Assembly (NCBI RefSeq): GCF_000012965.1
Contig: NC_007575.1
Coordinates: 1,364,001-1,428,000, forward strand
Origin: Sulfurimonas denitrificans DSM 1251
Lineage (GTDB): Bacteria > Campylobacterota > Campylobacteria > Campylobacterales > Sulfurimonadaceae
DNA: 64,000 nucleotides
Direction of reading: 5' to 3'
The notes beneath the pieces are model-generated. The model saw only the letters and a program-made list of their open reading frames with translations. It did no database searches and had not been told where the DNA came from. This document shows, in pieces, positions 45,014 through 56,742 of the stretch. Position numbers and translations under genes: made by a program. Every line of letters starts with the position of its first letter. Within the stretch, counting starts at the first letter, position 1.

Positions 45014-46319
45014 AAAGCTTCTCTATATCTATCGCTCACTCTCTCTTCTTAAAAAGTTTCTGCTTGCACCTGCATTAGGTCTTCTGCTTGTATTGCCCTT
45101 TTATATCTTTGCATTTTTTAGCATGAACAATATTAATAATTCAGTAAAAGAGTTCAATAAAGAGTTAAATCCGCTACAAGAGACGGCATACAAAAACATC
45201 TTTTTACTTGAAAAAGCAGTAAATGATATAAATAGTGCTATCGCAGCAAAAGAGATAGAGTGGATAGATTCTGCAGAGATTCATATAGAAGAGATAAGAG
45301 AAAATCTCCATAAATTTTTTCAAAGCAGTTATCAAAAAGATGCTCAAGAAGCCATTAAAGCTCTAGATGCTTACTATAAAGTAGCCAGAGATGTTTCTCA
45401 AAAAATTATCGAAACAGATAACAACTACAGAAATATAGAGAGTGATACAAAAAAAGTGATTGAAAATTATAAGGCACTTGATACATCACTAAAAAATATA
45501 AAACTAAAAATAAAGCAAGATATTGCAACTAGCGTTAATTTTATCTATGAAAGTACAACTTTTTTATTGCTCAATGGAAACCTTATTTTTCTTGTGTGGT
45601 TTATACTATCTACACTTATTATTGTTATAGTCTATAGAGATATTAAATACAAAATAAACACCATAGTCAAAGATTCAAAAGAGATTGCAAGTGGTGATGT
45701 TGACTTTGAAAAAAGACTCTGCATTGTCTCCTATGATGAACTTGGTCAAATAATAAAATCAATAAATGTATTTATAAATAAACTACATAAAAGTCATGAA
45801 GAGCTCTCTGAAGCAAAAAAAGAGCTAGAGAGATTATATATCACAGATCAGCTTACTGGTGTATATAATAGGGTTAAAATTGATGAAATAATAGATATAG
45901 AGTTAAAAAAACAGAAAAGATATGGATATGTATGTTCCGTTATTATGATTGATATAGACCTATTTAAACTCGTTAACGACACTTATGGTCATCTTGCTGG
46001 AGATTTGACTCTAAAGGAGTTTTCTGCTCTTCTTAAGAGTAATGTTAGAGATACTGACAATGTTGGCAGATGGGGCGGTGAAGAGTTTATAATCGTATCT
46101 CCGCAAACAGATCAAGATGGAGCTCTCTCTTTGGCTAATCACTTAAGAAGCAAGATAGAGGAGTTTACTTTTACAACAGTTGGCAAAAAAACAGCAAGTT
46201 TTGGAGTAGCATCTTGCAGTGAAGATGATGATATCCAATCACTTATCGATAACGCCGATAAAGCACTATACAGAGCAAAAAATAGCGGTCGCAATAAAGT
46301 AGTTACTCATAACGCTTAG
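45000..46319 (+). CDS. HAMP-GGDEF diguanylate cyclase coupled to a PBP-like protein
   Basis: 439 aa. Two membrane helices (about residues 20-42 and 198-220) around a helical periplasmic domain of about 150 residues, a HAMP segment, then a GGDEF domain (about 280-439) with GGEEF active site and RDTD as an intact I-site five residues before it. Makes cyclic di-GMP. The overlap with the PBP-like gene and the nearby porin gene suggests a porin/solute/cyclase sensory unit. Confidence 0.93.
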   Translation: MRKIKKLLYIYRSLSLLKKFLLAPALGLLLVLPFYIFAFFSMNNINNSVKEFNKELNPLQETAYKNIFLLEKAVNDINSAIAAKEIEWIDSAEIHIEEIRENLHKFFQSSYQKDAQEAIKALDAYYKVARDVSQKIIETDNNYRNIESDTKKVIENYKALDTSLKNIKLKIKQDIATSVNFIYESTTFLLLNGNLIFLVWFILSTLIIVIVYRDIKYKINTIVKDSKEIASGDVDFEKRLCIVSYDELGQIIKSINVFINKLHKSHEELSEAKKELERLYITDQLTGVYNRVKIDEIIDIELKKQKRYGYVCSVIMIDIDLFKLVNDTYGHLAGDLTLKEFSALLKSNVRDTDNVGRWGGEEFIIVSPQTDQDGALSLANHLRSKIEEFTFTTVGKKTASFGVASCSEDDDIQSLIDNADKALYRAKNSGRNKVVTHNA

Positions 46320-46345
46320 AGATAATTTTTGCAAAAACAGGGCTA

Positions 46346-46741
46346 CTACTTCTCTAAAATAATAATTTTTATATCAAATTTCTCTGCAACACTCTCTACT
46401 CTCTTAAGATATCTCTCATCACCATCTCCAACTATAAATCCAATAGCTGGCTTTTTACCAGTCATCTGCGCATAGTAGAGTGACTGTCCTATCGCCTCTG
46501 CCCATTTCTTTGCAAAATCAACCTCAATGGCGTACTCATTAGTCAAACAATCAACTCTTGTTTTATCAGCAAGCACATACTCTATCTTGCCCTTAAGCTC
46601 TTGACACATTTTTGTCTGATAATATTTTTCATCTTTTTTAACGTTATTGTCTTGTTGATTTAGGGTTAACTCATTTTCAAAAAAGAGATATAAAATTGCT
46701 AGTAGAAGTGTGAAGAGAAGTGAGAGTTGTTTACTACTCAA
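46346..46741 (-). CDS. Secreted or anchored PD-(D/E)XK-like protein
   Basis: 131 aa with an N-terminal hydrophobic helix (SLLFTLLLAILYLFF). RVDCLTNEYAIEVDFAKKWAEAIGQSLYYA fits a PD-(D/E)XK nuclease-like core (D..EVD.AKKW..A..Q), with GKKPAIGFIV as the next strand. The catalytic-looking residues are present, but activity is not shown. It lies two bases from the next gene on the minus strand. Confidence 0.7.
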   Translation of the reverse strand: MSSKQLSLLFTLLLAILYLFFENELTLNQQDNNVKKDEKYYQTKMCQELKGKIEYVLADKTRVDCLTNEYAIEVDFAKKWAEAIGQSLYYAQMTGKKPAIGFIVGDGDERYLKRVESVAEKFDIKIIILEK

Positions 46742-46743
46742 AG

Positions 46744-47007
46744 CTATTTTGTATCTTTAGAGTAGATTTTTTCAAGTAATATGCTCTGTTTTTTCATCTC
46801 ATAATACTTTTCTCTGTTTATCGCAAAAGCGTCTAATGCTAAAATTAAAAATAGTGAAATAACTATAAAAGCCATTGTTATAAAAAGAGCTAGTGATAAG
46901 CCTAGAAAAAGAAAGATTTGAAAGGTTATAAGAGCACCAAAAATGACTATTGCCCATGATGCTCCAAGCAAAAAGCTGATAATTCTATCGAATTTTTCTT
47001 TTTGCAT
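46744..47007 (-). CDS. Small two-TM membrane protein
   Basis: 87 aa with two hydrophobic helices (near residues 8-28 and 32-58) and a basic C-terminus (KKQSILLEKIYSK). It is 11 bases after atpB and two bases before the nuclease-like gene, so probably cotranscribed with atpB. No family recognised. Confidence 0.75.
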   Translation of the reverse strand: MQKEKFDRIISFLLGASWAIVIFGALITFQIFLFLGLSLALFITMAFIVISLFLILALDAFAINREKYYEMKKQSILLEKIYSKDTK

Positions 47008-47018
47008 TAGAAGTATTT

Positions 47019-47693
47019 TTAGTGTTCTTCAACAGCTATAGCACTACCAAGGTAAACATAAGTAAGCATCATAAAAATAAACGCTTGTAAAAATGCCATA
47101 AATGTAAGAAGTGCGTATGGAATCATAGGTAGAACCCAAGGAGCAAGCATCAAGATAACCATCAAGAACATGTCATCACCTTTAACATTTCCAAAAAGAC
47201 GAAAACTTAGTGAAACTAAACGTGAGAAGTGAGAAACTATCTCGATTGGAAACATTAACCAATATAACCACCAAACAGGACCTAAGAAATGTTTGAAATA
47301 CTTAACAACACCTTGACGGCGAATACCCTCATAGTTATAGTAAATAAACACGGAAAGTGCAAGTGTAAATGCAAACTCTAAAAATGCAGTTGGAGCCTCA
47401 AAACCTGGAACAACTCCGATTAAGTTAGCAATACCAACAAAAAGACCAATAGTTGCAACAAGTGGAAGGTAACGACGAGCAGCTTCTTGCCCCATAACAT
47501 CCGTTCCCATTTTAAGAACACCAGAAATATACGCTTCCATTACATTTTGAGTTCCAGTTGGAACTACTTTTAGATTTGACATAGCCATTTTAACTAGCAT
47601 CAGTGCAATACCAGCCGCTAGTAACATGTGTGTCATATAGATAAAAGTCTTATCGTGAGAAATTAGACCGAAAAATGTGAACAATTCACCCAT
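47019..47693 (-). CDS. atpB: F0F1 ATP synthase subunit a
   Basis: 224 aa. Helices typical of subunit a, with LVSLSFRLFGNVKGDDMFL holding the essential Arg and QAFIFMMLTYVYLGSA in the last helix. Forms the proton half-channels with the c-ring. As in other Campylobacterota it is away from the main atp operon. Promoter -10 at 47726-47731 and a GGGAG ribosome-binding site. Confidence 0.97.
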   Translation of the reverse strand: MGELFTFFGLISHDKTFIYMTHMLLAAGIALMLVKMAMSNLKVVPTGTQNVMEAYISGVLKMGTDVMGQEAARRYLPLVATIGLFVGIANLIGVVPGFEAPTAFLEFAFTLALSVFIYYNYEGIRRQGVVKYFKHFLGPVWWLYWLMFPIEIVSHFSRLVSLSFRLFGNVKGDDMFLMVILMLAPWVLPMIPYALLTFMAFLQAFIFMMLTYVYLGSAIAVEEH

Positions 47694-47725
47694 AGGTGTA
47701 CTCCCTGTCTCGTAAAAATTGTGTG

Positions 47726-47731
47726 ATTATA
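47726..47731 (-). promoter_or_regulatory. Candidate atpB -10 (TATAAT on minus strand)
   Basis: TATAAT in TACTATAATCAC on the minus strand, 33 bases before the atpB ATG. Good spacing for a short leader holding GGGAG. Confidence 0.55.
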
Positions 47732-47770
47732 GTAAAATTAGGATTAAACTTTTATAATAAAATAAGTTTT

Positions 47771-48826
47771 TTATCTCTTTTTTTTACTTTTGTCCTGTTT
47801 TACATCTTTTGCAGTGTAGTTTTTTCCTGCGATACTCTCTAAAAATACAGTTGCGTAAGAGCCTTTTGGTAAAGAAAAAGAGAGAGTTAGCATAGTCTCT
47901 TTTTTTACAAATTTACACTCAATATTGCTTGGATAAATAAGAGCTTCTCTTCTTTGCCCCTTCTCTTGCAAGAACTCATCATCAAACCTCTCTTCTATCT
48001 CTCTTGCCTCATACTTAGCACGAAAGGTATCTCTACCGCATAAAAGACCAGTTGGAACTACTTTATTTTGAGCAAACTCTTTAGTTGGAACTATCTTTGG
48101 GGTTGAGAGTTTGCCATCTTTTGAAAGTAAAACATCTCCGCTCAAAAGTAAGAATTCACTGTTGTTTTTTTCTCTGCTTAAAATAATTCTCTCTCTTAAC
48201 CACTCATTAAAGTAGTGGCTTTGATATACCGAAATCAAAAAGCTCTTTATCTTTGAATCTTCGATAAAGACCTCTCCCTTTAGCATATCTTTTGCTTGTG
48301 CAACGCTTCCCTCATCTCGTCCAAATCTCTGATAACCAAAGTAGTTTGGAAGCCCATTTTTTGCTATCTTTCTAGCAACTTTCTCTATTTTGCCAGCGTC
48401 CATAAGATCAACATCATAAAGATTTATACTAAATCTATTGCCTTTTAAGTCGCCCATTCTAATAGAGTGTGAATGTCTTGTTTTTTCTAAAATTTTTATA
48501 TTTTTATGTTGAAAATTTTTAAGTAGTGGCTCATATTTTGACTCTACTGAGATGTACTGAGTAGTTGTTGCATGTTTGTCTTTAAGTCCAGCGTAACCTA
48601 TCTTTTGTGCAGGGAGTTCTAGGAGTTCTGCAAAGACAGCTATCATATCCCAAGTTGTTATCTCAATTTTTTGTACATGTAAGATGAGATAATTTCCTTT
48701 GCCTAAAAACTCCTCTTTAGCAATTTCATCGACTCTAAAATCTCTCTCATTTTGATAAAACTTAAAATCTATATCTTGTGTGCTTAGTAGATACTCTCTA
48801 TCTAACTCTTTTATAATTGTAGAAAT
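47771..48826 (-). CDS. truD: tRNA pseudouridine synthase D, probable AUU start
   Basis: Makes pseudouridine at tRNA position 13. The catalytic block is GYAGLKDKHATTTQ. The first ATG in frame (48646) would remove about 60 N-terminal residues, yet the frame upstream reads as the normal TruD N-terminus (NERDFRVDEIAKEEF, GNYLILHVQK, then TWDM). It contains no ATG, GTG or TTG. The best candidate is ATT at 48826-48824, five bases after AAAGGAG; this gives 351 aa, near the 349 of E. coli TruD. The proposed N-terminus overlaps the ribF end. The coding region is sure; the start is inferred. Confidence 0.85.
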   Translation of the reverse strand: MSTIIKELDREYLLSTQDIDFKFYQNERDFRVDEIAKEEFLGKGNYLILHVQKIEITTWDMIAVFAELLELPAQKIGYAGLKDKHATTTQYISVESKYEPLLKNFQHKNIKILEKTRHSHSIRMGDLKGNRFSINLYDVDLMDAGKIEKVARKIAKNGLPNYFGYQRFGRDEGSVAQAKDMLKGEVFIEDSKIKSFLISVYQSHYFNEWLRERIILSREKNNSEFLLLSGDVLLSKDGKLSTPKIVPTKEFAQNKVVPTGLLCGRDTFRAKYEAREIEERFDDEFLQEKGQRREALIYPSNIECKFVKKETMLTLSFSLPKGSYATVFLESIAGKNYTAKDVKQDKSKKKR

Positions 48827-49641
48827 TTTAGCTCCTTTGAAGCAGTGGCGATATCTTTGTGTATCGCTTTTTTTAACTCATCTAGTGAGTCAAACTTCCT
48901 ATTTTCTCTGATAAATGAGACAAAACTTATAGTAGCTCTCTCTTTGCAGATAACTTCGCCATCTAATATATGGCTCTCTAGCGCAAAACTACCATCAGTT
49001 GTGATTCTATGACCTACAAACGAAACGGAAGGGTGAAAATGCTCCTCATCATCAATGCGTGTCAGTGTCACATAAACACCCTCTTTTGGCATCAGATACT
49101 CTTTGGCTTCTAGATTTATTGTAGCAACCAACTCTTTTTTGCCTATTCCCTGCCCAGAGACTAAAGTACCTTTGATAGTGTAATTATGCCCTAAAAAAGC
49201 ATTTGCTCCCACAATATCACCTATTTGAAGTTTTGCTCTAATCTTATGTGAATGTACAGAATCTCCATGAAGAGTTACCTCATTAACCACTACCACCTCG
49301 TTATCAAAGAGCTCTTTTAAATTATTAAACGAATATTTTCTATCTTTTCCAAAGTGAAAATCGTAACCAACTACTATTTTTTGAAGTTTTGGAAATTTAT
49401 CTTTTAAAAAAGCTATAAATTCCTCTCCATTTAAATGGCGAATCTCATTAAGTTCAAGATAAAGTAGGGGATAATGGGAGAAAGACTCCCTCTCTCTCTT
49501 TGGAGTAAGATTTGCATAACCTGTCTCAATCACTACAATAGTACTTTTTTCATCAAGCGCTCTAAAGAGCTGCTGATGTCCTATGTGCATTCCATCAAAA
49601 CCGCCAATGGCGATTGCTGTAGAGTTTCTTATATCTGTCAA
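48811..49641 (-). CDS. ribF: Bifunctional riboflavin kinase/FAD synthetase
   Basis: 276 aa. N-terminal nucleotidyltransferase with GGFDGMHIGHQ, KIVVGYDFHFGKDR, and a C-terminal kinase domain with GQGIGKKELVATINLE. Makes FMN and FAD. Its 3' end carries the AAAGGAG proposed as the ribosome-binding site for truD. Confidence 0.96.
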   Translation of the reverse strand: MTDIRNSTAIAIGGFDGMHIGHQQLFRALDEKSTIVVIETGYANLTPKRERESFSHYPLLYLELNEIRHLNGEEFIAFLKDKFPKLQKIVVGYDFHFGKDRKYSFNNLKELFDNEVVVVNEVTLHGDSVHSHKIRAKLQIGDIVGANAFLGHNYTIKGTLVSGQGIGKKELVATINLEAKEYLMPKEGVYVTLTRIDDEEHFHPSVSFVGHRITTDGSFALESHILDGEVICKERATISFVSFIRENRKFDSLDELKKAIHKDIATASKELKFLQL

Positions 49642-49699
49642 ACTACTACTCCTTTTTTTAAGTTATAGATGATTAGTTCATACCTACATGTACTCATTC

Positions 49700-51043
49700 T
49701 CAGACTATTCCAAAATACCATGATGCTATAGAAAAATAGATTATAACTCCACTAATATCTGCTATGGATGTAACAAGCGGAGCACTCGCTGTCGCTGGGT
49801 CTAACTTTAGTTTTGTAAATAAGAATGGTAAAAGCATACCAATGAGACTTCCGTTTAAAACTACAATTACCATTGTCATAGAGACTACTAACGCTATTTC
49901 AGGGGCTCTAAAACTTGCAACTAAACCAACTGCTAAAGCCATAGTGAGACCTAATAAAAGTGCCACCCCTACCTCTTTTGCTATAAGTTTGTACCAGTCA
50001 TTAATTTTTACATCACCTATAGCTAAAGAGCGTATCATTAGAGTAGCTGATTGTGAGCCTGCATTTCCTCCGCTATCTATGAGTAGTGGCAAGAAGAAAA
50101 CCAAAGATACCATAGACTGGATAAGTGTCTCAAAATTTGACAACGCTTCACCTGAAAAAATATTCATAAAAACAAGTGCGACAAGCCAAAGAATACGTTT
50201 TTTGTATAAATTAAATACTTTCTCTTTAAGTGGATTACTTATTGCCTCTGAAAAAGAACCAAACTTATGAAAGTCTTCAGTAGATTCCTCTTCTACAACG
50301 TCCATAATATCATCGATTGATACTATCCCGACAAGGACACCATCACTATTTAAAACAGGAAGTGCAACTCTGTCATAATCTTGAAAAGTCGAGATAGCTT
50401 TTTCTTGATCATCCATAGCATTGAGTGCGATAAATCTATAATCAAGAAGTTCTTCAACTCTCTGTGTAGGCAGAGCTAATATCAACTCTTTTATACGAAT
50501 ATCATCTATGAGTTTTCGCTCATCATCCACAACGTAAATAACATTTAAAGTCTCAGAGTCTCTACCATATTTTCTAATATGCGCAAAAGCCTCTTCAACA
50601 GTGTGTTCAGATTTTACAGCGACATATTCGGGGGTCATCAACCTTCCGATACTATCCTCTGGATACTCAAGCAGTTGAATTGTTATGGCTTGCTCTTTAG
50701 ATGAGAGAGTTTTTATGAGTTTTTGTGTTATCTCCTCTGGAAGCTCCTCAAAAAAAGCAGTCCTATCATCTGGCTCCATGTCATTTAACAAAATAGAGAG
50801 TTTATGGCTACTTTGTGCTAGTTTTTTTATAATCTGAAGCTGTTTTTCATAAGAGAGGAGACAAAATACCTCTTTTGTTTGTGCTCTTGAGAGCAATCTT
50901 ATTACTATTATCTCACTCTCATCATCTATCTCTTCGATAAGATTTGCTAATTCAAAAGAGTCATTGCGGGCTAGTAAATGCCTTAGAGTATTCCACTCTC
51001 TCTTTAATAGAAGTTCATGAAGTTTCGTTTTAAAATAATCCAT
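49700..51043 (-). CDS. mgtE: Magnesium transporter MgtE
   Basis: 447 aa. N-terminal superhelical MgtE_N domain, two CBS domains (about residues 130-250; GRLMTPEYVAVKSEHTVEEAF) and five C-terminal helices with the SGGNAGSQSATLMIRSLA pore motif. Mg2+ channel gated by cytoplasmic Mg. AAAGGAG before ATG 51043. Confidence 0.96.
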   Translation of the reverse strand: MDYFKTKLHELLLKREWNTLRHLLARNDSFELANLIEEIDDESEIIVIRLLSRAQTKEVFCLLSYEKQLQIIKKLAQSSHKLSILLNDMEPDDRTAFFEELPEEITQKLIKTLSSKEQAITIQLLEYPEDSIGRLMTPEYVAVKSEHTVEEAFAHIRKYGRDSETLNVIYVVDDERKLIDDIRIKELILALPTQRVEELLDYRFIALNAMDDQEKAISTFQDYDRVALPVLNSDGVLVGIVSIDDIMDVVEEESTEDFHKFGSFSEAISNPLKEKVFNLYKKRILWLVALVFMNIFSGEALSNFETLIQSMVSLVFFLPLLIDSGGNAGSQSATLMIRSLAIGDVKINDWYKLIAKEVGVALLLGLTMALAVGLVASFRAPEIALVVSMTMVIVVLNGSLIGMLLPFLFTKLKLDPATASAPLVTSIADISGVIIYFSIASWYFGIV

Positions 51044-51163
51044 GAAGTCTCCTTTTTCAAAAAAATAAGTTTGTGATTTTATCCAATTAATAGCGAGTTA
51101 TGGCTTTAAGGTCTTACACATCTATAATCTAAGCAACTTTAAAGTATTGTAATTTGTTATCTT

Positions 51164-53843
<2,680 letters not shown>

Positions 53844-53858
53844 TTAAAGAAATTATGT

Positions 53859-53873
53859 TGATAATAATTATTG
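53859..53873. promoter_or_regulatory. Fur-box-like element 1
   Basis: TGATAATAATTATTG, a 7-1-7 Fur-type motif (TGATAATnATTATCA) with two mismatches in the right half. It is about 80 bases before the outer-membrane protein gene. Confidence 0.55.
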
Positions 53874-53916
53874 ATATTTATATTTAATTAAGATGCTTTC
53901 TACTACACTTCCGCAT

Positions 53917-53931
53917 TGATAATGAATATCA
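53917..53931. promoter_or_regulatory. Fur-box-like element 2
   Basis: TGATAATGAATATCA, a 7-1-7 Fur-type motif with one mismatch. It ends about 22 bases before the ATG at 53954 and lies 43 bases from element 1, so two Fur dimers could bind side by side. Confidence 0.7.
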
Positions 53932-53953
53932 TTCATAAAAAAGGAAAGTAAGA

Positions 53954-54901
53954 ATGAAAAAAATATTTATAAGGTCACTTTTAATAGCTCCTATTCTATT
54001 AAGTGCAGATGTATTGCCCGCTATAAACGCTAAAGGTGGCGCTTTAGCTCTGCCAGAGGGGAAGTTAAAGATGGGGATTACACATATTAATTTTGATAGA
54101 GAGAGTATGTTTAATGGAGCAAGCGAAGTACAAAACAGAGAAAATCTTAATGCAACAGCAAACATAACTACAGTCGCTTTGAGTTATGGACTCTCAAGCA
54201 AAACAACCATCAGCACAATTATCCCTTATAAAAACATTGAAGCAACAGCAAGATTAGGCAATAATAACGTTGCCATAGACAACCAAGGTTTAGGCGATAT
54301 TGTCTTAGCGGCAAGACACGTTTTAGTCTCAATGAGTGATGCAGATTATCAACTCTCTTTAGATGTAGGCTTAAAACTCCCAACAGGCGCTACAAACGGC
54401 TCATTTAAAACGGCTCCTGTTGTTGCAAATGGCGTTAACACTCCTCTTCCTACACAGATGGGGACGGGAGAGTTTGAGTACATGATAGGGCTTGGAGTTA
54501 CAAAGATGCTTAGCGAGAGTTGGGAGATAGATGCACATACTATGTACACTCACAGACCAAAAGCTCATAACAACTACGATTTTGGTGATGAGATAGCGCT
54601 TAATCTCTCAACTACAAAAGCTATCACAAGCCAATTTAACATAGGTGTTGAGTACAATATAAAACACAATACAAAAACAGATATGGGGAAAGACACAAAT
54701 GCACCGCTTCGCTCTATGCTTCCATTTAAAGCTTTTAGCGGAACAGCAGCTTATGTGACTCCGCAAATAGAGTTTTTACCATTTTCAAAACCTAAAATCC
54801 ATATAGGTGTTGGTGTCTCATTTTTGGCACATTACGATTTAGAAGAGTATCAGCCACTCGAAAAAGAGAGATTTATTGTAAGATTTGGGTATCTCTTTTA
54901 A
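53954..54901 (+). CDS. Outer-membrane beta-barrel protein, transporter (MetA/phenol-type) family
   Basis: 315 aa. Sec signal ending LLSAD, then AINAKGGALALPEGKLKMGITHI and a repeated strand pattern ending with Phe (VRFGYLF), typical of small outer-membrane transporter proteins. Two Fur-like boxes lie directly upstream, so it is probably iron-repressed. Ligand unknown; with the ABC importer downstream it may bring the substrate across the outer membrane. Confidence 0.8.
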   Translation: MKKIFIRSLLIAPILLSADVLPAINAKGGALALPEGKLKMGITHINFDRESMFNGASEVQNRENLNATANITTVALSYGLSSKTTISTIIPYKNIEATARLGNNNVAIDNQGLGDIVLAARHVLVSMSDADYQLSLDVGLKLPTGATNGSFKTAPVVANGVNTPLPTQMGTGEFEYMIGLGVTKMLSESWEIDAHTMYTHRPKAHNNYDFGDEIALNLSTTKAITSQFNIGVEYNIKHNTKTDMGKDTNAPLRSMLPFKAFSGTAAYVTPQIEFLPFSKPKIHIGVGVSFLAHYDLEEYQPLEKERFIVRFGYLF

Positions 54902-54917
54902 TCTTGATTATAATCAA

Positions 54918-54932
54918 TGATAATTAATATCA
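54918..54932. promoter_or_regulatory. Fur-box-like element 3
   Basis: TGATAATTAATATCA with outer arms AATGATA/TATCATT forming a perfect seven-base inverted repeat (54916-54934). It lies between the barrel gene and the binding-protein gene, 44 bases before the ATG at 54976, so the ABC genes appear to have their own Fur-type promoter. Confidence 0.75.
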
Positions 54933-54975
54933 TTATTGGTAATATATCATATTACTTTAATAAAGGAAAAATCTT

Positions 54976-55959
54976 ATGAAAAGTTTTATCTATTCACTTA
55001 TTTTACTCTCGCTCTTAATGGTAGGAACCTTGGAGGCAAAGGTAAAAAAACTTGTAGTCTCTGGACCTTTTGCTACGGTTTCCCATCCCATACTTCACAT
55101 GATAGAGACAAATGCACTTGCAGATGTTGCTGATAAAGTTGAATTTAAACTCTGGAAAAACCCAGATGAACTTCGTGCCATGACGATTAGAGGCAATGTT
55201 GATTTTGTGGCAATCCCTACAAATACTGCAGCGATTTTAAATAACAAAGACGTTGACATAAAACTTCTCAATGTCTCTGTTTGGGGTATTTTAGGGATGA
55301 TTAGCCGAGATGATTCACTCAAATCCCTTAAAGATTTTAAAGGCAAAAAGATAGCTGTTCCATTTCGCGCAGATATGCCAGACATAGTCTTTAAAAAACT
55401 TCTTAAAAAAGAGGGTTTAGACCCACAAAAAGATTTTGAGCTAGTCTATGTTGCAAACCCAATAGACGCCATGCAAATGCTTATCATGAGAAGAGTAGAT
55501 CACTCACTTCTAGCTGAACCAGCAATTTCAATGGCGCTTAGAAAAACAAAATCATTTCCCATCAGCCTAGTTGCACCTGATTTGTTTAGAAGTGTTGATT
55601 TACAAAAGGAGTGGGGAGAAGTTTTTGGTAACTCTGGAGATATCCCTCAAGCAGGTATCGCTGTTATGGGGCATATAAAAGATGAGCACCTCATAAAAAG
55701 ATTTCAAGAAGAGTATGCAAAATCTCTAGAGTGGTACAAAGCAAACCCTAAAGAAGCAGGGAAGCTTGTTGCAAAAAAGATTGACCTTTTAAATGAAGAT
55801 GCAGTGAGCGACTCTATCTCACATGTAAGAATTAAAAACGTAACAGCGAGTGAAGCCAAAAAAGATTTGGAGTTTTTCTTTAATGTCTTAAAGGAGGAAG
55901 ATCCAAAGAGTATAGGCGATAAACTGCCAAATGATGATTTTTACTACAAGGTTAAGTAG
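54976..55959 (+). CDS. ABC transporter substrate-binding protein, NMT1/SsuA-like
   Basis: 327 aa, Sec signal (SFIYSLILLSLLMVGTLEA). VSGPFATVSHPILHMIETNALADVADKVEFKLWKNPDELRAMTI resembles NrtA/SsuA/ThiY-type binding proteins, with NVDFVAIPTNTAA and ADMPDIVFKKLLKKEGLDP typical. These bind small organic or inorganic ligands such as sulphonates, nitrate, pyrimidines or bicarbonate. The Fur-like box upstream argues for an iron-linked substrate. Permease ATG follows the stop directly. Confidence 0.9.
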   Translation: MKSFIYSLILLSLLMVGTLEAKVKKLVVSGPFATVSHPILHMIETNALADVADKVEFKLWKNPDELRAMTIRGNVDFVAIPTNTAAILNNKDVDIKLLNVSVWGILGMISRDDSLKSLKDFKGKKIAVPFRADMPDIVFKKLLKKEGLDPQKDFELVYVANPIDAMQMLIMRRVDHSLLAEPAISMALRKTKSFPISLVAPDLFRSVDLQKEWGEVFGNSGDIPQAGIAVMGHIKDEHLIKRFQEEYAKSLEWYKANPKEAGKLVAKKIDLLNEDAVSDSISHVRIKNVTASEAKKDLEFFFNVLKEEDPKSIGDKLPNDDFYYKVK

Positions 55960-56742
55960 ATGAAATTTGCACTTAAGATTTTAAAAGATTTTCCTGCATT
56001 TCTTTGGAGTGGTTGGGGAGCAATTTCTTCTATCCTTCTTTTTATCGCTCTTTGGGATATGGGTAATCAAGTCTATGGCGATTTAGTACTCCCATCTCCA
56101 TTGGAGACTTTTAAAACACTTCACGCAATGCTAAATGATGATAGTGTTATAGCTGAGATAAAAACAACTCTTTATCGCTCATCTGTTGGCTTTGGGATTT
56201 CTCTTCTTTTTGGAACTGCGCTTGGGCTTTTAGCTGGGTTTTTTGCAACAGCTTCCATGATGAGCCGACCAATTGTGACAATACTTGTTGGTATGCCTCC
56301 GATTGCTTGGATAGTTTTGGCAATGATATGGTTTGGAATGGGCGATGAAACCGTTATATTTACAGTTATTGTTGCATCTTTTCCTATCATTTTTGTTGGT
56401 GCGCTTCAAGGAACACGAACGCTTGATGGGGATTTAAAAGAGATGGCTAAGAGCTTTAACTTTCCATGGCACATGAAATTTCTTGATGTCTATTTTCCAC
56501 ATATCTTCTCTTATGTATTTCCTGCATGGGTTAGTGCGCTTGGAATGGCGTGGAAGATAGTTATCATGGCTGAACTCTTAGCAACAAGTGATGGCATAGG
56601 CGCATCTTTGGCAACTGCTAGAAGTCAGCTTGACACTCCAACTGCTCTAGCGATTGTGAGCATCATGATTGGCTCACTTATGTTTATAGAGTACATCATC
56701 TTAGAGCCTATAAAGCGAGAGGTTGAGTTATGGAGAGATTAG
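55960..56742 (+). CDS. ABC transporter permease, SsuC/TauC type
   Basis: 260 aa with six membrane helices. The cytoplasmic coupling loop MAKSFNFPWHMKFLDVYFPHIFSY is the EAA-type motif. Inner-membrane channel for the importer. Its last 13 bases overlap the ATPase gene. Confidence 0.93.
   Translation: MKFALKILKDFPAFLWSGWGAISSILLFIALWDMGNQVYGDLVLPSPLETFKTLHAMLNDDSVIAEIKTTLYRSSVGFGISLLFGTALGLLAGFFATASMMSRPIVTILVGMPPIAWIVLAMIWFGMGDETVIFTVIVASFPIIFVGALQGTRTLDGDLKEMAKSFNFPWHMKFLDVYFPHIFSYVFPAWVSALGMAWKIVIMAELLATSDGIGASLATARSQLDTPTALAIVSIMIGSLMFIEYIILEPIKREVELWRD

Noticed and set aside
49764-50270. Open frame opposite mgtE
   Set aside because: It is a mirror of the mgtE membrane region with no motif or ribosome-binding site.
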